53,459 bases of DNA, from positions 1-53,459 of the forward strand of contig MVIG01000035.1 of assembly GCA_002086835.1 (NCBI GenBank), written 5' to 3'. The notes beneath the pieces were generated by a model. It was not told the DNA's origin. It made no database searches and worked only from the letters and a program-made list of their open reading frames with translations. Origin of the DNA: Mycolicibacterium porcinum (GTDB taxonomy: Bacteria; Actinomycetota; Actinomycetes; Mycobacteriales; Mycobacteriaceae). Both the position numbers and the translations under genes were made by a program. Below are positions 1 through 8,488 of this stretch, piece after piece. Every line of letters begins with the position of its first letter. Position 1 is the first letter of the stretch.

Positions 1-660
1 GGCGGTGCCGTCGTTCATCGCCTTGTAGGACAGGAAGCGGTGCTTGGGCACGAACGCGTCCTTGACCACGACGGTGTTGCTGCCGGTGCCGCGCAGGCCG
101 ACCACGTTCCACACGTCATCGATCTTGTAGTCGCTGATCGGGATCAGGAAGCTGCCGAAGTCGACCGGGCGGCCGTCCTTGATGACCGGGCCGCCGAGGA
201 AGGCCCAGGTGGCGTGGTCACAACCCGACGACCAGTTCCAGGCGCCGTTGACGATGTAGCCGTCGCCGGCCTCGGTCACGGTGCCTGCACCCATCGGGGC
301 GTAGGAGGAGGAGATCCGAACCGAGGTGTCCTCACCCCAGACGTCTTCCTGGGCCTGCTGGTCGAACAGTGCCAGGTGCCAGTTGTGCACACCGATGATG
401 CCGGCCACCCAACCGGTCGAGCCACAGGCGCTGGCCAGCCGCCGGACCGCCTCGTAGAAGACCGTCGGGTCGCACTGCAGGCCACCCCACTGCTCGGGCT
501 GCAGGAGCTTGAAGAAACCGATGTCTTCCAGCGCCTTGACGTTCGCGTCGGGCAGCTTGCGCAGATCCTCGGTCTCCTGAGCGCGCTCACGCAGCGTCGG
601 CAGCAGTTCATCGATGCCGGCCAGAACTGCCTGCACGTCACGCTGTTCAATGGATGTCAC
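1..660 (-). CDS. hsaA: HsaA, 3-HSA monooxygenase oxygenase subunit (partial, 3' end off window)
   Basis: Flavin-dependent monooxygenase of the acyl-CoA dehydrogenase fold. With reductase HsaB it hydroxylates the phenolic secosteroid 3-HSA to a catechol during cholesterol ring degradation. The first 220 residues are present; the family is about 394 residues, so the C-terminal part lies before base 1. Recognised from QPEQWGGLQCDP, GSTGWVAGIIGVHNWH, RISSSYAPMGAG and NGAWNWSSGCDHA, which closely match the M. tuberculosis protein as I recall it. The GTG start at 660 is chosen because GGGAGG lies 7 nt upstream. It is transcribed divergently from kshB, with KstR-type boxes between them. Confidence 0.93.
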   Translation of the reverse strand, partial: MTSIEQRDVQAVLAGIDELLPTLRERAQETEDLRKLPDANVKALEDIGFFKLLQPEQWGGLQCDPTVFYEAVRRLASACGSTGWVAGIIGVHNWHLALFDQQAQEDVWGEDTSVRISSSYAPMGAGTVTEAGDGYIVNGAWNWSSGCDHATWAFLGGPVIKDGRPVDFGSFLIPISDYKIDDVWNVVGLRGTGSNTVVVKDAFVPKHRFLSYKAMNDGTA

Positions 661-719
661 GGAAATGCCTCCCAAGAATCGGACTGCGATGAGCGCGAGC
701 TGACCGCCTAGACAGAGAT

Positions 720-733
720 TAGAACACGTTACG
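720..733. promoter_or_regulatory. KstR operator, hsaA side
   Basis: The sequence TAGAACACGTTACG matches the mycobacterial KstR consensus TnnAACnnGTTnnA except for the last base. It lies 60 bp upstream of the hsaA start, in the divergent hsaA/kshB promoter region. KstR is encoded in the same window, and derepression by cholesterol-derived CoA thioesters is established for this family. Confidence 0.7.
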
Positions 734-788
734 ATTTGTGTCGAGTAGCGGCTTGTAATGAGCGGCTGGACCTGGGCAAGTATGTTTT

Positions 789-802
789 TGTAACCTGTTC
801 TA
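789..802. promoter_or_regulatory. KstR operator, kshB side
   Basis: The sequence TGTAACCTGTTCTA fits the KstR consensus TnnAACnnGTTnnA at every fixed position. It sits 26 bp before the kshB start codon, so repressor bound here should block kshB initiation. Confidence 0.78.
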
Positions 803-828
803 GTTATGAGTGAAGAGAGGGGCCAGCC

Positions 829-1905
829 GTGACTGATGAGCCACTGGGCAGCCATGTGCTGGAACTGCAGGTGAGCGCGGTCATCGAGGAGACAGCCGAC
901 GCGCGGTCTCTCGTGTTCTGTGTTCCTGACGGTCCTGACGGCCCGAGCATCCCTGCCGACCGGTTGCGCTACGCCCCGGGCCAGTTCCTGACCCTGCGGG
1001 TGCCGAGCGATCGCACGGGCTCGGTAGCCCGTTGCTACTCGCTGTCCAGCTCGCCGGTGACCGACGACCAGCTGACGGTCACGGTCAAGCGGACCGCCGA
1101 CGGCTACGCGTCAAATTGGCTGTGCGACAACGCCCACGCCGGCATGCGCATGCACGTGCTGGCGCCGTCCGGGACGTTCGTGCCCAAGGATCTCGACACC
1201 GACTTCCTGCTGCTGGCCGCGGGCAGCGGCATCACGCCGATGATGGCGATCTGCAAGTCGGCGCTCGCCGAGGGGAGCGGCAACGTCGTCCTCATCTACG
1301 CCAACCGCGACGAGAACTCCGTCATATTCGGCGCGACCCTGCGCGAGCTGGCCGCCAAGTACCCCGACCGGTTCACCGTCGTGCACTGGCTGGAGACCGT
1401 GCAGGGGCTGCCCAGCCCCGCCGCGCTGGCCGGGCTGGTCGCGCCCTACGCCTCCCGCGAGGCCTTCATCTGCGGGCCCGGACCGTTCATGGCCGCGGCC
1501 GAGCAGGCGCTGCAACAGGCCGGGGCCGCCGACGAGCGCATCCACATCGAGGTGTTCAAGTCACTCGACTCGGACCCGTTCGCACGTGTGGTCATCGCTG
1601 AAGACGACTCGGCCGACAGCGACCAGGGACCAGCCACTGCCGTCGTCACCCTGGACGGCACCACCCACGAGGTCCGCTGGCCGCGGTCGGCCACGCTGCT
1701 CGACGTGCTGCTGGACAAGGGCCTGGACGCACCGTTCTCCTGCCGCGAAGGCCATTGCGGCGCATGCGCGGTGCTGAAGAAGTCCGGAGACGTCGAGATG
1801 AAGATCAACGACGTGCTCGAACCCTCCGACCTCGAGGAGGGCCTGATCCTGGGATGCCAGGCCACGCCGGTGTCGGATTCGGTCGAAGTCACCTACGACG
1901 AGTAA
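829..1905 (+). CDS. kshB: KshB, 3-ketosteroid 9-alpha-hydroxylase reductase subunit
   Basis: Reductase that passes electrons from NAD(P)H through FAD and a 2Fe-2S centre to the Rieske oxygenase KshA, which opens steroid ring B. The 358 residues show a flavin domain (RCYSLSSSP near residue 69), a nucleotide-binding domain (LLLAAGSGITPMMA near residue 126) and a C-terminal plant-type ferredoxin domain with cysteines 305, 310, 313 and 343. The gene is divergent from hsaA, as in M. tuberculosis Rv3570c/Rv3571. It starts with GTG after GAGAGGGGCCAGCC. Domain layout alone would also fit phenylacetate-type reductases, but the steroid context decides the call. Confidence 0.93.
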   Translation: MTDEPLGSHVLELQVSAVIEETADARSLVFCVPDGPDGPSIPADRLRYAPGQFLTLRVPSDRTGSVARCYSLSSSPVTDDQLTVTVKRTADGYASNWLCDNAHAGMRMHVLAPSGTFVPKDLDTDFLLLAAGSGITPMMAICKSALAEGSGNVVLIYANRDENSVIFGATLRELAAKYPDRFTVVHWLETVQGLPSPAALAGLVAPYASREAFICGPGPFMAAAEQALQQAGAADERIHIEVFKSLDSDPFARVVIAEDDSADSDQGPATAVVTLDGTTHEVRWPRSATLLDVLLDKGLDAPFSCREGHCGACAVLKKSGDVEMKINDVLEPSDLEEGLILGCQATPVSDSVEVTYDE

Positions 1906-1921
1906 CGAGCGGATACCTTTC

Positions 1922-2503
1922 TTGACGATGACGATCAACAGGCTCTCCACAGCGAGCGCGGCAGCAGTGCTGACCGCGGCGGCGCTGGCGTTCCCCGCGT
2001 CGGCCCCGGCCGCCGCGAACTCGGCCGTCACCTCGATCCCCAGCCCGCAGGGCGACATCGAGATGCACGTCAGCGCGGACTGCGCCGGCACCCAGTGCAC
2101 CTTCAACACGCAGGCCAACCTGCTGACGCCGGACGGCCAGATCGGGTTCCCTGGCGACGCGTGGGCACGTCAGACCATCACCCTGCGCAGCACGAACAAG
2201 GACACCTGGCAGGAGGCCTCCTACAGCGCCCCGGCCGGCATGCCCCGGGAGATCAAGGGCTCCAACCACGACAACGTGCTGTCGAAGCTCTACCGCTCGA
2301 CGAACAAGGTCGAGATCTCGGCGACCTACTTCGGCGGCGGGCCCATCGAACGCTTCCGCATCGAGGGCGTGACGACCCCGACCGAGTGGCGGACCGGCCA
2401 GCCGAACACCAAGGATCAGCTCATCATCTGCTCAGTCATCCAGGTGGTGTTCGGAGGAGTCAATCTGACCACGCCGACGGCCTGCACCCAGACCGGCTTC
2501 TGA
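1922..2503 (+). CDS. Exported protein of unknown function (Rv3572-like)
   Basis: A 193-residue protein with an N-terminal signal peptide: a hydrophobic stretch over residues 10-32 ending in Ala-rich cleavage sites. The mature part has four cysteines, consistent with extracytoplasmic disulfides, and no catalytic motif I recognise. It follows kshB by 16 nt on the same strand, so the two may share the KstR promoter. The same position in M. tuberculosis holds the uncharacterised Rv3572. The start is either TTG at 1922 or ATG at 1928. Its end overlaps the convergent SRPBCC gene by 72 bp. Confidence 0.8.
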   Translation: MTMTINRLSTASAAAVLTAAALAFPASAPAAANSAVTSIPSPQGDIEMHVSADCAGTQCTFNTQANLLTPDGQIGFPGDAWARQTITLRSTNKDTWQEASYSAPAGMPREIKGSNHDNVLSKLYRSTNKVEISATYFGGGPIERFRIEGVTTPTEWRTGQPNTKDQLIICSVIQVVFGGVNLTTPTACTQTGF

Positions 2504-2947
2504 CATGTGGCGGTCCACGAGCCTGCGCCACCGGCGGTGCCGGTAGGCGTAGATACCGCGGGCCAGCGCCACCACCACGGACGTGAGCCGGCCGGCGTCG
2601 ATCTCGACGGTATCGCTGTACCGGCACGAGTGATCCGCGACCGGTTCGACGTGCAGCGTATGATCCCATGACCGCAGCACCCCGCCGTATTCATGGGTGC
2701 GGATCGTTCGGGTGCTGTCGTCGACATCGAGAACCTCGATGGTGTGGCGGTAGGCCGGGATGACATGGAAGGCGAACAGCCAACCGGTGCCCCGGTCCCC
2801 GGCCTGGAACGGTTCGGTGCGGCCGGCCAGGGCGGGCACACCGAACAGCCCGCGGCAGACGTAGAGGAACGTCGGGACCTGCTGCATGGCCTGCCACACT
2901 CGTTCGGTGTCGGCGGGCAGAATCGTTTCCACGTGGATGCGCTGCAT
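2432..2947 (-). CDS. SRPBCC (START-like) family protein
   Basis: A 171-residue protein starting MQRIHVETILPADTERVWQ, the typical first strand and helix of polyketide cyclase/SRPBCC folds, which enclose a hydrophobic ligand pocket. The substrate is unknown. The C-terminal 25 residues are basic and polar and overlap the convergent exported-protein gene, so the last segment may be poorly conserved. It is transcribed divergently from a TetR regulator 60 bp away, which probably controls it. As I recall the order, this pair has no counterpart between Rv3572 and Rv3573c in M. tuberculosis. Confidence 0.75.
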   Translation of the reverse strand: MQRIHVETILPADTERVWQAMQQVPTFLYVCRGLFGVPALAGRTEPFQAGDRGTGWLFAFHVIPAYRHTIEVLDVDDSTRTIRTHEYGGVLRSWDHTLHVEPVADHSCRYSDTVEIDAGRLTSVVVALARGIYAYRHRRWRRLVDRHMSEAGLGAGRRRGQIDSSEHHLDD

Positions 2948-3007
2948 GTCACCAATTTTCGAGAGCCTCGCATCGGCTGACTACTCGCTTTTCGCGCGGA
3001 GGTGAGG

Positions 3008-3622
3008 ATGACCCCGACTGACCGGTTCCGTGCACGTAAGCAGCCCAGACAACAGCGCTCGGTCGAGACCCGGCAGGCCATCCTCGATGCGGCTGCTCGC
3101 GTTTTCGCCGAATACGGGTACGCCGCGGGCACCACCAACCGCATCGCCGTCGCAGCTGATCTGTCGATCGGCTCGCTGTATCAGTACTTCCCGAACAAGG
3201 ATGCGATCCTGTCGGCGCTCACCGACGCCCATATCGACGCCGGTACGGCCCTGCTGCGTGAACGCGCTGCCGCAGGTCTGCCCGAGTCACTCGAAGACCT
3301 GCTTCGGCTGTTCGTCCGGGCGACCATCGACAATCACCGCGCCGATACCCGTCTGCACCGCGTGCTGTTCGAGGAAGCCCCTCGGTCGCCGGCCCTGCTC
3401 AACCGGTTGCACCACGTCGAAGAGGACGCCGTGAGCGCCGCAAAAGCCTTGTTGGACAGCCATTCCGACGTGGCGGTCGCCGACACCGCATTCGCGGCGC
3501 GCATGGTGGTCGCGACCGTCGAATCGCTGACTCACCGGTTGCTGGCGTGTGACCAGCCCGCCGATGCCGAACAGCTGGAGGACGGCATAGTGACGATGCT
3601 GGCGTGCTACCTGCGGGGTTAG
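3008..3622 (+). CDS. TetR/AcrR family transcriptional regulator
   Basis: A 204-residue regulator with a TetR N-terminal helix-turn-helix: RQAILDAAARVFAEYGYAAG, then TTNRIAVAADLSIGSLYQYF with the usual YxYFxxK close of the domain. The C-terminal ligand domain resembles AcrR-type proteins. ATG 3008 is preferred over GTG 3002 because GGAGG at 2998-3002 gives a 5-nt spacing to the ATG. It is divergent from the SRPBCC gene, which is its likely target. Its stop overlaps the convergent fadE34 stop by 4 bp. The effector is unknown. Confidence 0.85.
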   Translation: MTPTDRFRARKQPRQQRSVETRQAILDAAARVFAEYGYAAGTTNRIAVAADLSIGSLYQYFPNKDAILSALTDAHIDAGTALLRERAAAGLPESLEDLLRLFVRATIDNHRADTRLHRVLFEEAPRSPALLNRLHHVEEDAVSAAKALLDSHSDVAVADTAFAARMVVATVESLTHRLLACDQPADAEQLEDGIVTMLACYLRG

Positions 3623-5748
3623 CGGGGCAGGCCGAGGAGACGCTCGCCTGCGACGGTCAACAGGATCTGCTCCGTGCCACCGGCGATCGTCAGGCAGCGC
3701 GTGTTGAGGAAGTCGTGGACCTCCTGGTTGCGCACCACACCGCCGCCGTCGGACAGTTCCAGCCGGAACTCCGCCAGCGTCTGGCGGTAGCGAACCCCGA
3801 TCAGCTTGCGGGCGCTGGCCTGCGCACCGGTGTCCTGACCGCTGACCGCCAGCTGCGCGATCCGCTGATCCAGCAGTGAGCCCACCTGGGCCGTCAGGAT
3901 CAGCCCGCCGAGGCGGTCCAGATCGGCCGGATCGACATCCGGCTTCGCGCCGAGAGTCCGCAGCAGCTCCTCCATCGGGTTGCCCAGCGCCGTCCCGCCG
4001 GCCATCGCCACACGCTCGTTGGCCAGCGTGGTGCGGGCCAGCCGCCAGCCGTCGTTGACGGTGCCGACGACCATCTCGTCGGGCACGAAGACGTCGTCGA
4101 AGAACACCTCGTTGAACAGCTCGTCACCCGTGATCTCCCGCAGCGGGCGGATCACGACGCCGGGTGTCTTCATGTCGATCAGGAAGTAGGTGATGCCCTT
4201 GTGCTTCGGAGCGTCGGCGTCGGTACGCGCCAGGCACACCCCCCAGTGCGCCTTCTGCGCCGCAGAGGTCCACACCTTCTGCCCGGTCAGCTTCCAGCCC
4301 GGCTCACCGTTAGGCCCCTCTGCGCGAACAGCTTTCATGCGCAGCGCGGCCAGGTCCGATCCGGCGCCCGGCTCGGAGAACAGCTGGCACCAGGCCAGGT
4401 CACCGCGCAGCGTCGCAGGCACGAACTGGTCGATCTGCTCCGGGCTGCCGTGCTCCAGGATGGTCGGCACCGCCCACCACCCGATCACCAGATCCGGACG
4501 TTCCACCTCGGCCGCGGCGAGCTCCTGATCGATCAGCAGCTGCTCCGCAGGAGATGCGTTGCGGCCGTATGGCTTCGGCCAGTGCGGGGCCAGCAGCCCG
4601 GACTCTGCCAGGGCCACCTGGCGCTTCTCCACCGGCAGTGCGGCCACGTCGGCGACCGCGGCGCTGATCTCCGGGCGCAGACCGGCCACCGATTCCAGAT
4701 CGATACGCAGCTCACGACGCACGCCCTGCTGGGTCAGCGCCGAGACGCGACGGATCCACCGGCGCCGGCCACCGAGCGCATGCGAAATCCCATATGCGCG
4801 ACGCAGATACAGATGCGCCTCGTGCTCCCAGGTGATACCGATACCGCCGAGCACCTGGATGCAGTCCTTGGCGTTGGCCTCGGCCGCATCCACCCCAGCG
4901 GCAGCTGCCACCGCGGCGGCGATCGACAGCTGGGCGTCATCGGATTCCGACACCGCACGCGCCGCGTCGGCCGCCGACACCGAGATCTGCTCGGAGCGCA
5001 GCAGCATCTCGGCGCACATGTGCTTGACGGCCTGGAAGCTGCCGATCGGCTTGCCGAACTGCTCGCGCACCTTGGCGTACTCGGTGGCGGTCTGCAGGGT
5101 CCAGCGCGCCAGGCCGGCGGCCTCGGCGGCCAGCACGGCCGCGGTGATGTCGGAGAATCGCTGCCGCGACACGTCGAGCACCTGCGCGGGCGCGGAATCG
5201 ACAGTGACCCGGGCCAGCGGCAGCGAGAAGTCGGTGGCGGTGAGCAGTTCGATGCTCACCCCGGCGGCGTTTCCGTCGACCAGAACGACGCGGTCCCCGG
5301 CCGGCAGCAACAGCACGCCTGCGGCGTCGGCGCCCAACACGTACTCGGCGGTGCCCGAGACGGTGTCACCATCGAGGCGCAGATCAGCGTCCAGCGCCGC
5401 ACCGGCCGTGCGCTCACCGGCGACCAGGGCCTCCAGCACGGCCTCGTCGGTCACGATCAGGGTGGCCAGGGCCGTGGTGGCCACCGGACCGGGCACCAGC
5501 GCCGCGGCGGCCTCGTCGACCATCGCGCACAGGTCCTCGACCGTGCCGCCGGCGCCACCCTGCTCCTCGGGGACCGCGACGCTGAAGATCCCTAGTTCGG
5601 CGAGACCCTGAAACGGTGCGCGCCAGGCGTCGGGATCAGTTTCACCGGCTCGGACCGCCGCAGCGGTGTCCGTGGCACCGGCCCAGCTCCTTACCAGGTC
5701 ACGGGCGGCAAACTGCTCGTCAGTGATGGTCGCAGACGCGCCGGACAT
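3619..5748 (-). CDS. fadE34: FadE34, steroid side-chain acyl-CoA dehydrogenase (fused two-domain)
   Basis: FAD enzyme that introduces the alpha-beta double bond in CoA thioesters of the steroid side chain. The M. tuberculosis orthologue Rv3573c (ChsE3) acts on the five-carbon C24 side chain. At 709 residues it is about twice the usual length: two acyl-CoA dehydrogenase halves are fused, matching the heteromeric FadE pairs of this pathway. The N-half ends near residue 340; the C-half carries SEPGAGSDLAALRMKAVRAE and the GGTEQILLTVAGERLLGLPR tail. It is divergent from kstR with a perfect KstR operator between them, 45 bp before its ATG. GGAGG lies just upstream of the start. Confidence 0.9.
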   Translation of the reverse strand: MSGASATITDEQFAARDLVRSWAGATDTAAAVRAGETDPDAWRAPFQGLAELGIFSVAVPEEQGGAGGTVEDLCAMVDEAAAALVPGPVATTALATLIVTDEAVLEALVAGERTAGAALDADLRLDGDTVSGTAEYVLGADAAGVLLLPAGDRVVLVDGNAAGVSIELLTATDFSLPLARVTVDSAPAQVLDVSRQRFSDITAAVLAAEAAGLARWTLQTATEYAKVREQFGKPIGSFQAVKHMCAEMLLRSEQISVSAADAARAVSESDDAQLSIAAAVAAAAGVDAAEANAKDCIQVLGGIGITWEHEAHLYLRRAYGISHALGGRRRWIRRVSALTQQGVRRELRIDLESVAGLRPEISAAVADVAALPVEKRQVALAESGLLAPHWPKPYGRNASPAEQLLIDQELAAAEVERPDLVIGWWAVPTILEHGSPEQIDQFVPATLRGDLAWCQLFSEPGAGSDLAALRMKAVRAEGPNGEPGWKLTGQKVWTSAAQKAHWGVCLARTDADAPKHKGITYFLIDMKTPGVVIRPLREITGDELFNEVFFDDVFVPDEMVVGTVNDGWRLARTTLANERVAMAGGTALGNPMEELLRTLGAKPDVDPADLDRLGGLILTAQVGSLLDQRIAQLAVSGQDTGAQASARKLIGVRYRQTLAEFRLELSDGGGVVRNQEVHDFLNTRCLTIAGGTEQILLTVAGERLLGLPR

Positions 5749-5792
5749 GGTGGACCTCCTAGCCCCTAACGCGAGAAGTCCGTGCTTCCCAC

Positions 5793-5806
5793 TAGAACGT
5801 GTTCTA
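5793..5806. promoter_or_regulatory. KstR operator shared by fadE34 and kstR
   Basis: TAGAACGTGTTCTA is a perfect 14-bp palindrome and a perfect match to TnnAACnnGTTnnA. It lies 45 bp upstream of fadE34 and about 144 bp upstream of the first kstR start, consistent with repression of fadE34 and autorepression of kstR. Confidence 0.88.
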
Positions 5807-5899
5807 ATGGTGACAGTGTTCGACCGTCAAGTCGACCCGCATCACAGCAGGACACGTCCGTGTGTTTACCGGCGCGGAGGTGCGTAGAAGGAGATCGCC

Positions 5900-6019
5900 G
5901 TGCGTATCGTTTTCGATGAGGTACGCACCGAGAGGGGGCCACACACCGCATGTCCAGCGCACCACAGCAGGCAGGCAGCGAATCGTCCGGGTCGGACACC
6001 CGACCGCGTGAGGTCCTGA
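5900..6019 (+). other. Possible upstream ORF overlapping the kstR start
   Basis: A 39-codon frame begins with GTG at 5900, 6 nt after the strong ribosome-binding sequence AGAAGGAG (5885-5892). It ends at TGA 6017-6019, 2 nt before an internal in-frame GTG of kstR (6022) where the conserved KstR sequence begins. It is in a different frame from kstR. The peptide starts MRIVFDEVRTERG and has no recognisable domain. It could be a leader that couples translation to the 6022 start, or chance. Confidence 0.35.
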
Positions 6020-6627
6020 ACGTGGCAGTACTCGCCGAATCCGAACTCGGCTCAGAAGCACAGCGGGAGCGCCGCAAGCGCATCCTGGACGCCACCCTGG
6101 CCATCGCGTCCAAGGGCGGCTACGAGGCCGTCCAGATGCGGGCGGTGGCCGAACGCGCCGATGTGGCCGTCGGCACGCTCTACCGCTACTTCCCCTCCAA
6201 GGTCCACCTGCTGGTGTCCGCACTCGGCCGCGAGTTCGAGCGCATCGACGCCAAAACGGATCGGGCCGCCCTCTCCGGTGGCACCCCCTACCAGCGGCTG
6301 AGCTTCATGGTCGGCAAGCTGAACCGGGCCATGCAGCGCAACCCGCTGCTCACCGAGGCCATGACACGGGCGTTCGTCTTCGCCGACGCGTCCGCCGCGG
6401 GCGAGGTCGACCACGTCGGCAAGCTGATGGACTCGATGTTCGCCCGGGCCATGAGCGACGGAGAGCCGACCGAGGACCAGTACCACATCGCGCGGGTCAT
6501 CTCGGATGTGTGGCTGTCCAACCTGCTGGCCTGGCTGACCCGGCGGGCCTCGGCCACCGACGTCAGCAAGCGACTCGACCTGGCCGTGCGGCTGCTGATC
6601 GGCGCCGAGGACAAACCTAAGATCTAG
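5950..6627 (+). CDS. kstR: KstR, TetR-family repressor of the cholesterol regulon
   Basis: Represses the large steroid catabolic regulon and is released by CoA thioesters of cholesterol intermediates. The segment from AVLAESELGSEAQRERRKRI onward is nearly identical to M. tuberculosis KstR (Rv3574) as I recall it; the helix-turn-helix is AVAERADVAVGTLYRYFPSK. The 225-residue frame begins at ATG 5950, but residues 1-24 are low complexity. A GTG at 6022, with GAGG 8 nt upstream, would give a protein of about 201 residues like the M. tuberculosis one. Which start is used is not resolved here. It is divergent from fadE34 across a perfect operator. Confidence 0.93.
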   Translation: MSSAPQQAGSESSGSDTRPREVLNVAVLAESELGSEAQRERRKRILDATLAIASKGGYEAVQMRAVAERADVAVGTLYRYFPSKVHLLVSALGREFERIDAKTDRAALSGGTPYQRLSFMVGKLNRAMQRNPLLTEAMTRAFVFADASAAGEVDHVGKLMDSMFARAMSDGEPTEDQYHIARVISDVWLSNLLAWLTRRASATDVSKRLDLAVRLLIGAEDKPKI

Positions 6628-6630
6628 CGG

Positions 6631-7380
6631 GTGAGCCTTCCCGCCGACCTTCAGGACGCACTGACCCGGGCCGCGCAGGTGCCACGGCTGCTCATCACGT
6701 CCGACTTCGACGGCACGCTGGCCCCGATCGTCAACAACCCCGCCGATGCGCGCCCACTGCGCGAAGGGGCTGACGCGCTGGTGGCGCTGGCGCAACGTCC
6801 GGACACCTCGACCGCACTGATCTCCGGCCGCGCGCTGGCGGTACTGCGGGACCTGTCCGGCATGCCCGCGGCCGTGCACATGGTCGGCAGCCACGGCGCC
6901 GAGTTCGACTCCGGGTTCTCCCATCCGATCGATCGCGCCCTGCTCGACACCATCGCCGACGAACTGAAGGCCATCGCGGCCGGCAGGCCCGGGGTGACCG
7001 TCGAACTCAAACCCGCGAGCGTGGCCCTGCACGTGCGCAACGCCGAACCCGCCGACGCCGAAGCCGCGTCCGCGCAGGCGCTCCGGTCGGCCCAGGCGTG
7101 GGATGCGCAGTTGACCAAGGGCAAGGCCGTGCTCGAGTTCGCGGTGATCACCACCGACAAGGGCGAGGCCATCGACATCCTGCGCGACGAGCACCGGGCG
7201 TCGGCCGTGATCTATTTCGGCGACGACGTCACCGACGAAAAGGCGTTCCGACGGCTGCGCGACGGCGACGTCGGCGTCAAGGTGGGGCCGGGCGAGACCC
7301 TCGCCCGGTATCGGGTCGACGAGCCCGAAGACGTTGTGGCAGCGCTGAAATACCTGTTGCAGGCGCGCGCGGCGGACTAG
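6631..7380 (+). CDS. otsB: OtsB, trehalose-6-phosphate phosphatase
   Basis: HAD-superfamily phosphatase that converts trehalose 6-phosphate to trehalose, the last step of the OtsAB route. Trehalose feeds mycolyl glycolipids and stress protection. The 249 residues show HAD motif I as DFDGTLAP with aspartates 25 and 27, the cap-domain region SHGAEF, and the acidic metal motif FGDDVTDEKAF near residue 205. GTG start 3 nt after the kstR stop, so it may be co-transcribed with kstR. The stop overlaps the convergent LacI gene by 4 bp. Confidence 0.92.
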   Translation: MSLPADLQDALTRAAQVPRLLITSDFDGTLAPIVNNPADARPLREGADALVALAQRPDTSTALISGRALAVLRDLSGMPAAVHMVGSHGAEFDSGFSHPIDRALLDTIADELKAIAAGRPGVTVELKPASVALHVRNAEPADAEAASAQALRSAQAWDAQLTKGKAVLEFAVITTDKGEAIDILRDEHRASAVIYFGDDVTDEKAFRRLRDGDVGVKVGPGETLARYRVDEPEDVVAALKYLLQARAAD

Positions 7381-8477
7381 GCCGGCGGACCCGACGTCCG
7401 GCCGCGCACCACCTCGGTGTCGAGCACCTCGATCACCGGCAGCCCGTCCCGCGGCGGATTGTGCAGCAACTCGCCGGCCCGCCGCCCCTTGGCCACGCTC
7501 GATTGCACCACCGTGGACAGGCCGCGGCGCAACGCCTCCGGCACCCCGTCGAAACCGGTCACCGTCATCTCCCCCGGCACGTAGATGCCGCGTGAGCGCA
7601 GATAATCCATGGCCGACAAGGCCAGCACGTCGGCGGTGCACATCAGCGCCGTGATACGCGGATTGGCTTCCAGTGCCACCTCGGCAGCCGCACCGCCGGA
7701 GGTCGGCAGGTGGTCGTAGCTCTCCACCACCGTCAGCGTGTCCGGCGCCAGACCTGCCGCCGTCATCGCGTCGTACACGCCGTGGATCCGTTCACGCTGC
7801 ACGTGGAAGTGCGGGGACAACACCCGATCCGGGTCCGCCAGTGCGGGTTTCGTGCCGTCATGCGGCCAGTCCCGGCCCAGCCGCATGGTCAACAGGCCGA
7901 TGTCGCGGTGCCCCAGCTCCAGAACGTGCTCGGCCAGTCGCCGCATCCCGCCGCGATCGTCGATGCTGACGCGTGAGACCCCGGGCACGTCTTTCGGCTG
8001 ATCCACCACCACGACCGGCAGGTGCCGCTGACGCACCACCGGCAGATACGGATCGTCGTCGGAGGCCGAATACACCACGAATCCGTCGACGCCGGCCGCG
8101 AGGACCGCGGCCGAGCCGTCCTCGAAGCTGCGGTTGGGCCCGATTGCCACCAGCAGCAGCCCCTGCCCCACCGCCTCGCAGGATTCGGCAAGTCCGGCAA
8201 CGAAATCCAGCGCAGCCGGGTCACTGAACGAGTAGTTGAGCGGCTCGGTGATGATCAACCCGACGGCACCGGCCTTCCGGGTACGCAGGGAGCGCGCCAC
8301 CGGATCCGGCCCGGCGTAGCCCAACCGCTTGGCCGCATCGAAGATCCGGTCGCGAAGCTCGGCGGACAACTGGTCAGGGCGGTTGTAGGCGTTGGAGATC
8401 GTGGTCCGCGAAACCTTCAGTTCAGCCGCCAACGAAGCCAGGGTGGCCCGCCGCGGCGGGTGGGGACTCCTTGGCAT
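7377..8477 (-). CDS. LacI-family transcriptional regulator (Rv3575c-like)
   Basis: A 366-residue regulator: an N-terminal LacI helix-turn-helix (LASLAAELKVSRTTISNAYN, residues 13-32, with hinge helix RLGYAGPDPVARSLRTRK) followed by a periplasmic-binding-protein-like sensor domain. The sugar ligand cannot be read from sequence; neighbouring otsB makes a trehalose or disaccharide link possible but unproven. It starts 11 nt downstream of the znuB stop on the same strand, so it may also be transcribed from the zinc promoter. The M. tuberculosis neighbour of kstR, Rv3575c, is also a LacI protein. Confidence 0.88.
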   Translation of the reverse strand: MPRSPHPPRRATLASLAAELKVSRTTISNAYNRPDQLSAELRDRIFDAAKRLGYAGPDPVARSLRTRKAGAVGLIITEPLNYSFSDPAALDFVAGLAESCEAVGQGLLLVAIGPNRSFEDGSAAVLAAGVDGFVVYSASDDDPYLPVVRQRHLPVVVVDQPKDVPGVSRVSIDDRGGMRRLAEHVLELGHRDIGLLTMRLGRDWPHDGTKPALADPDRVLSPHFHVQRERIHGVYDAMTAAGLAPDTLTVVESYDHLPTSGGAAAEVALEANPRITALMCTADVLALSAMDYLRSRGIYVPGEMTVTGFDGVPEALRRGLSTVVQSSVAKGRRAGELLHNPPRDGLPVIEVLDTEVVRGRTSGPPA

Positions 8478-8488
8478 GCTTTCCGAGG

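Noticed and set aside
6052-7641. A 529-codon minus-strand frame opposite kstR and otsB
   Set aside because: Both plus-strand genes are secure by homology motifs; the antisense product shows no domain.
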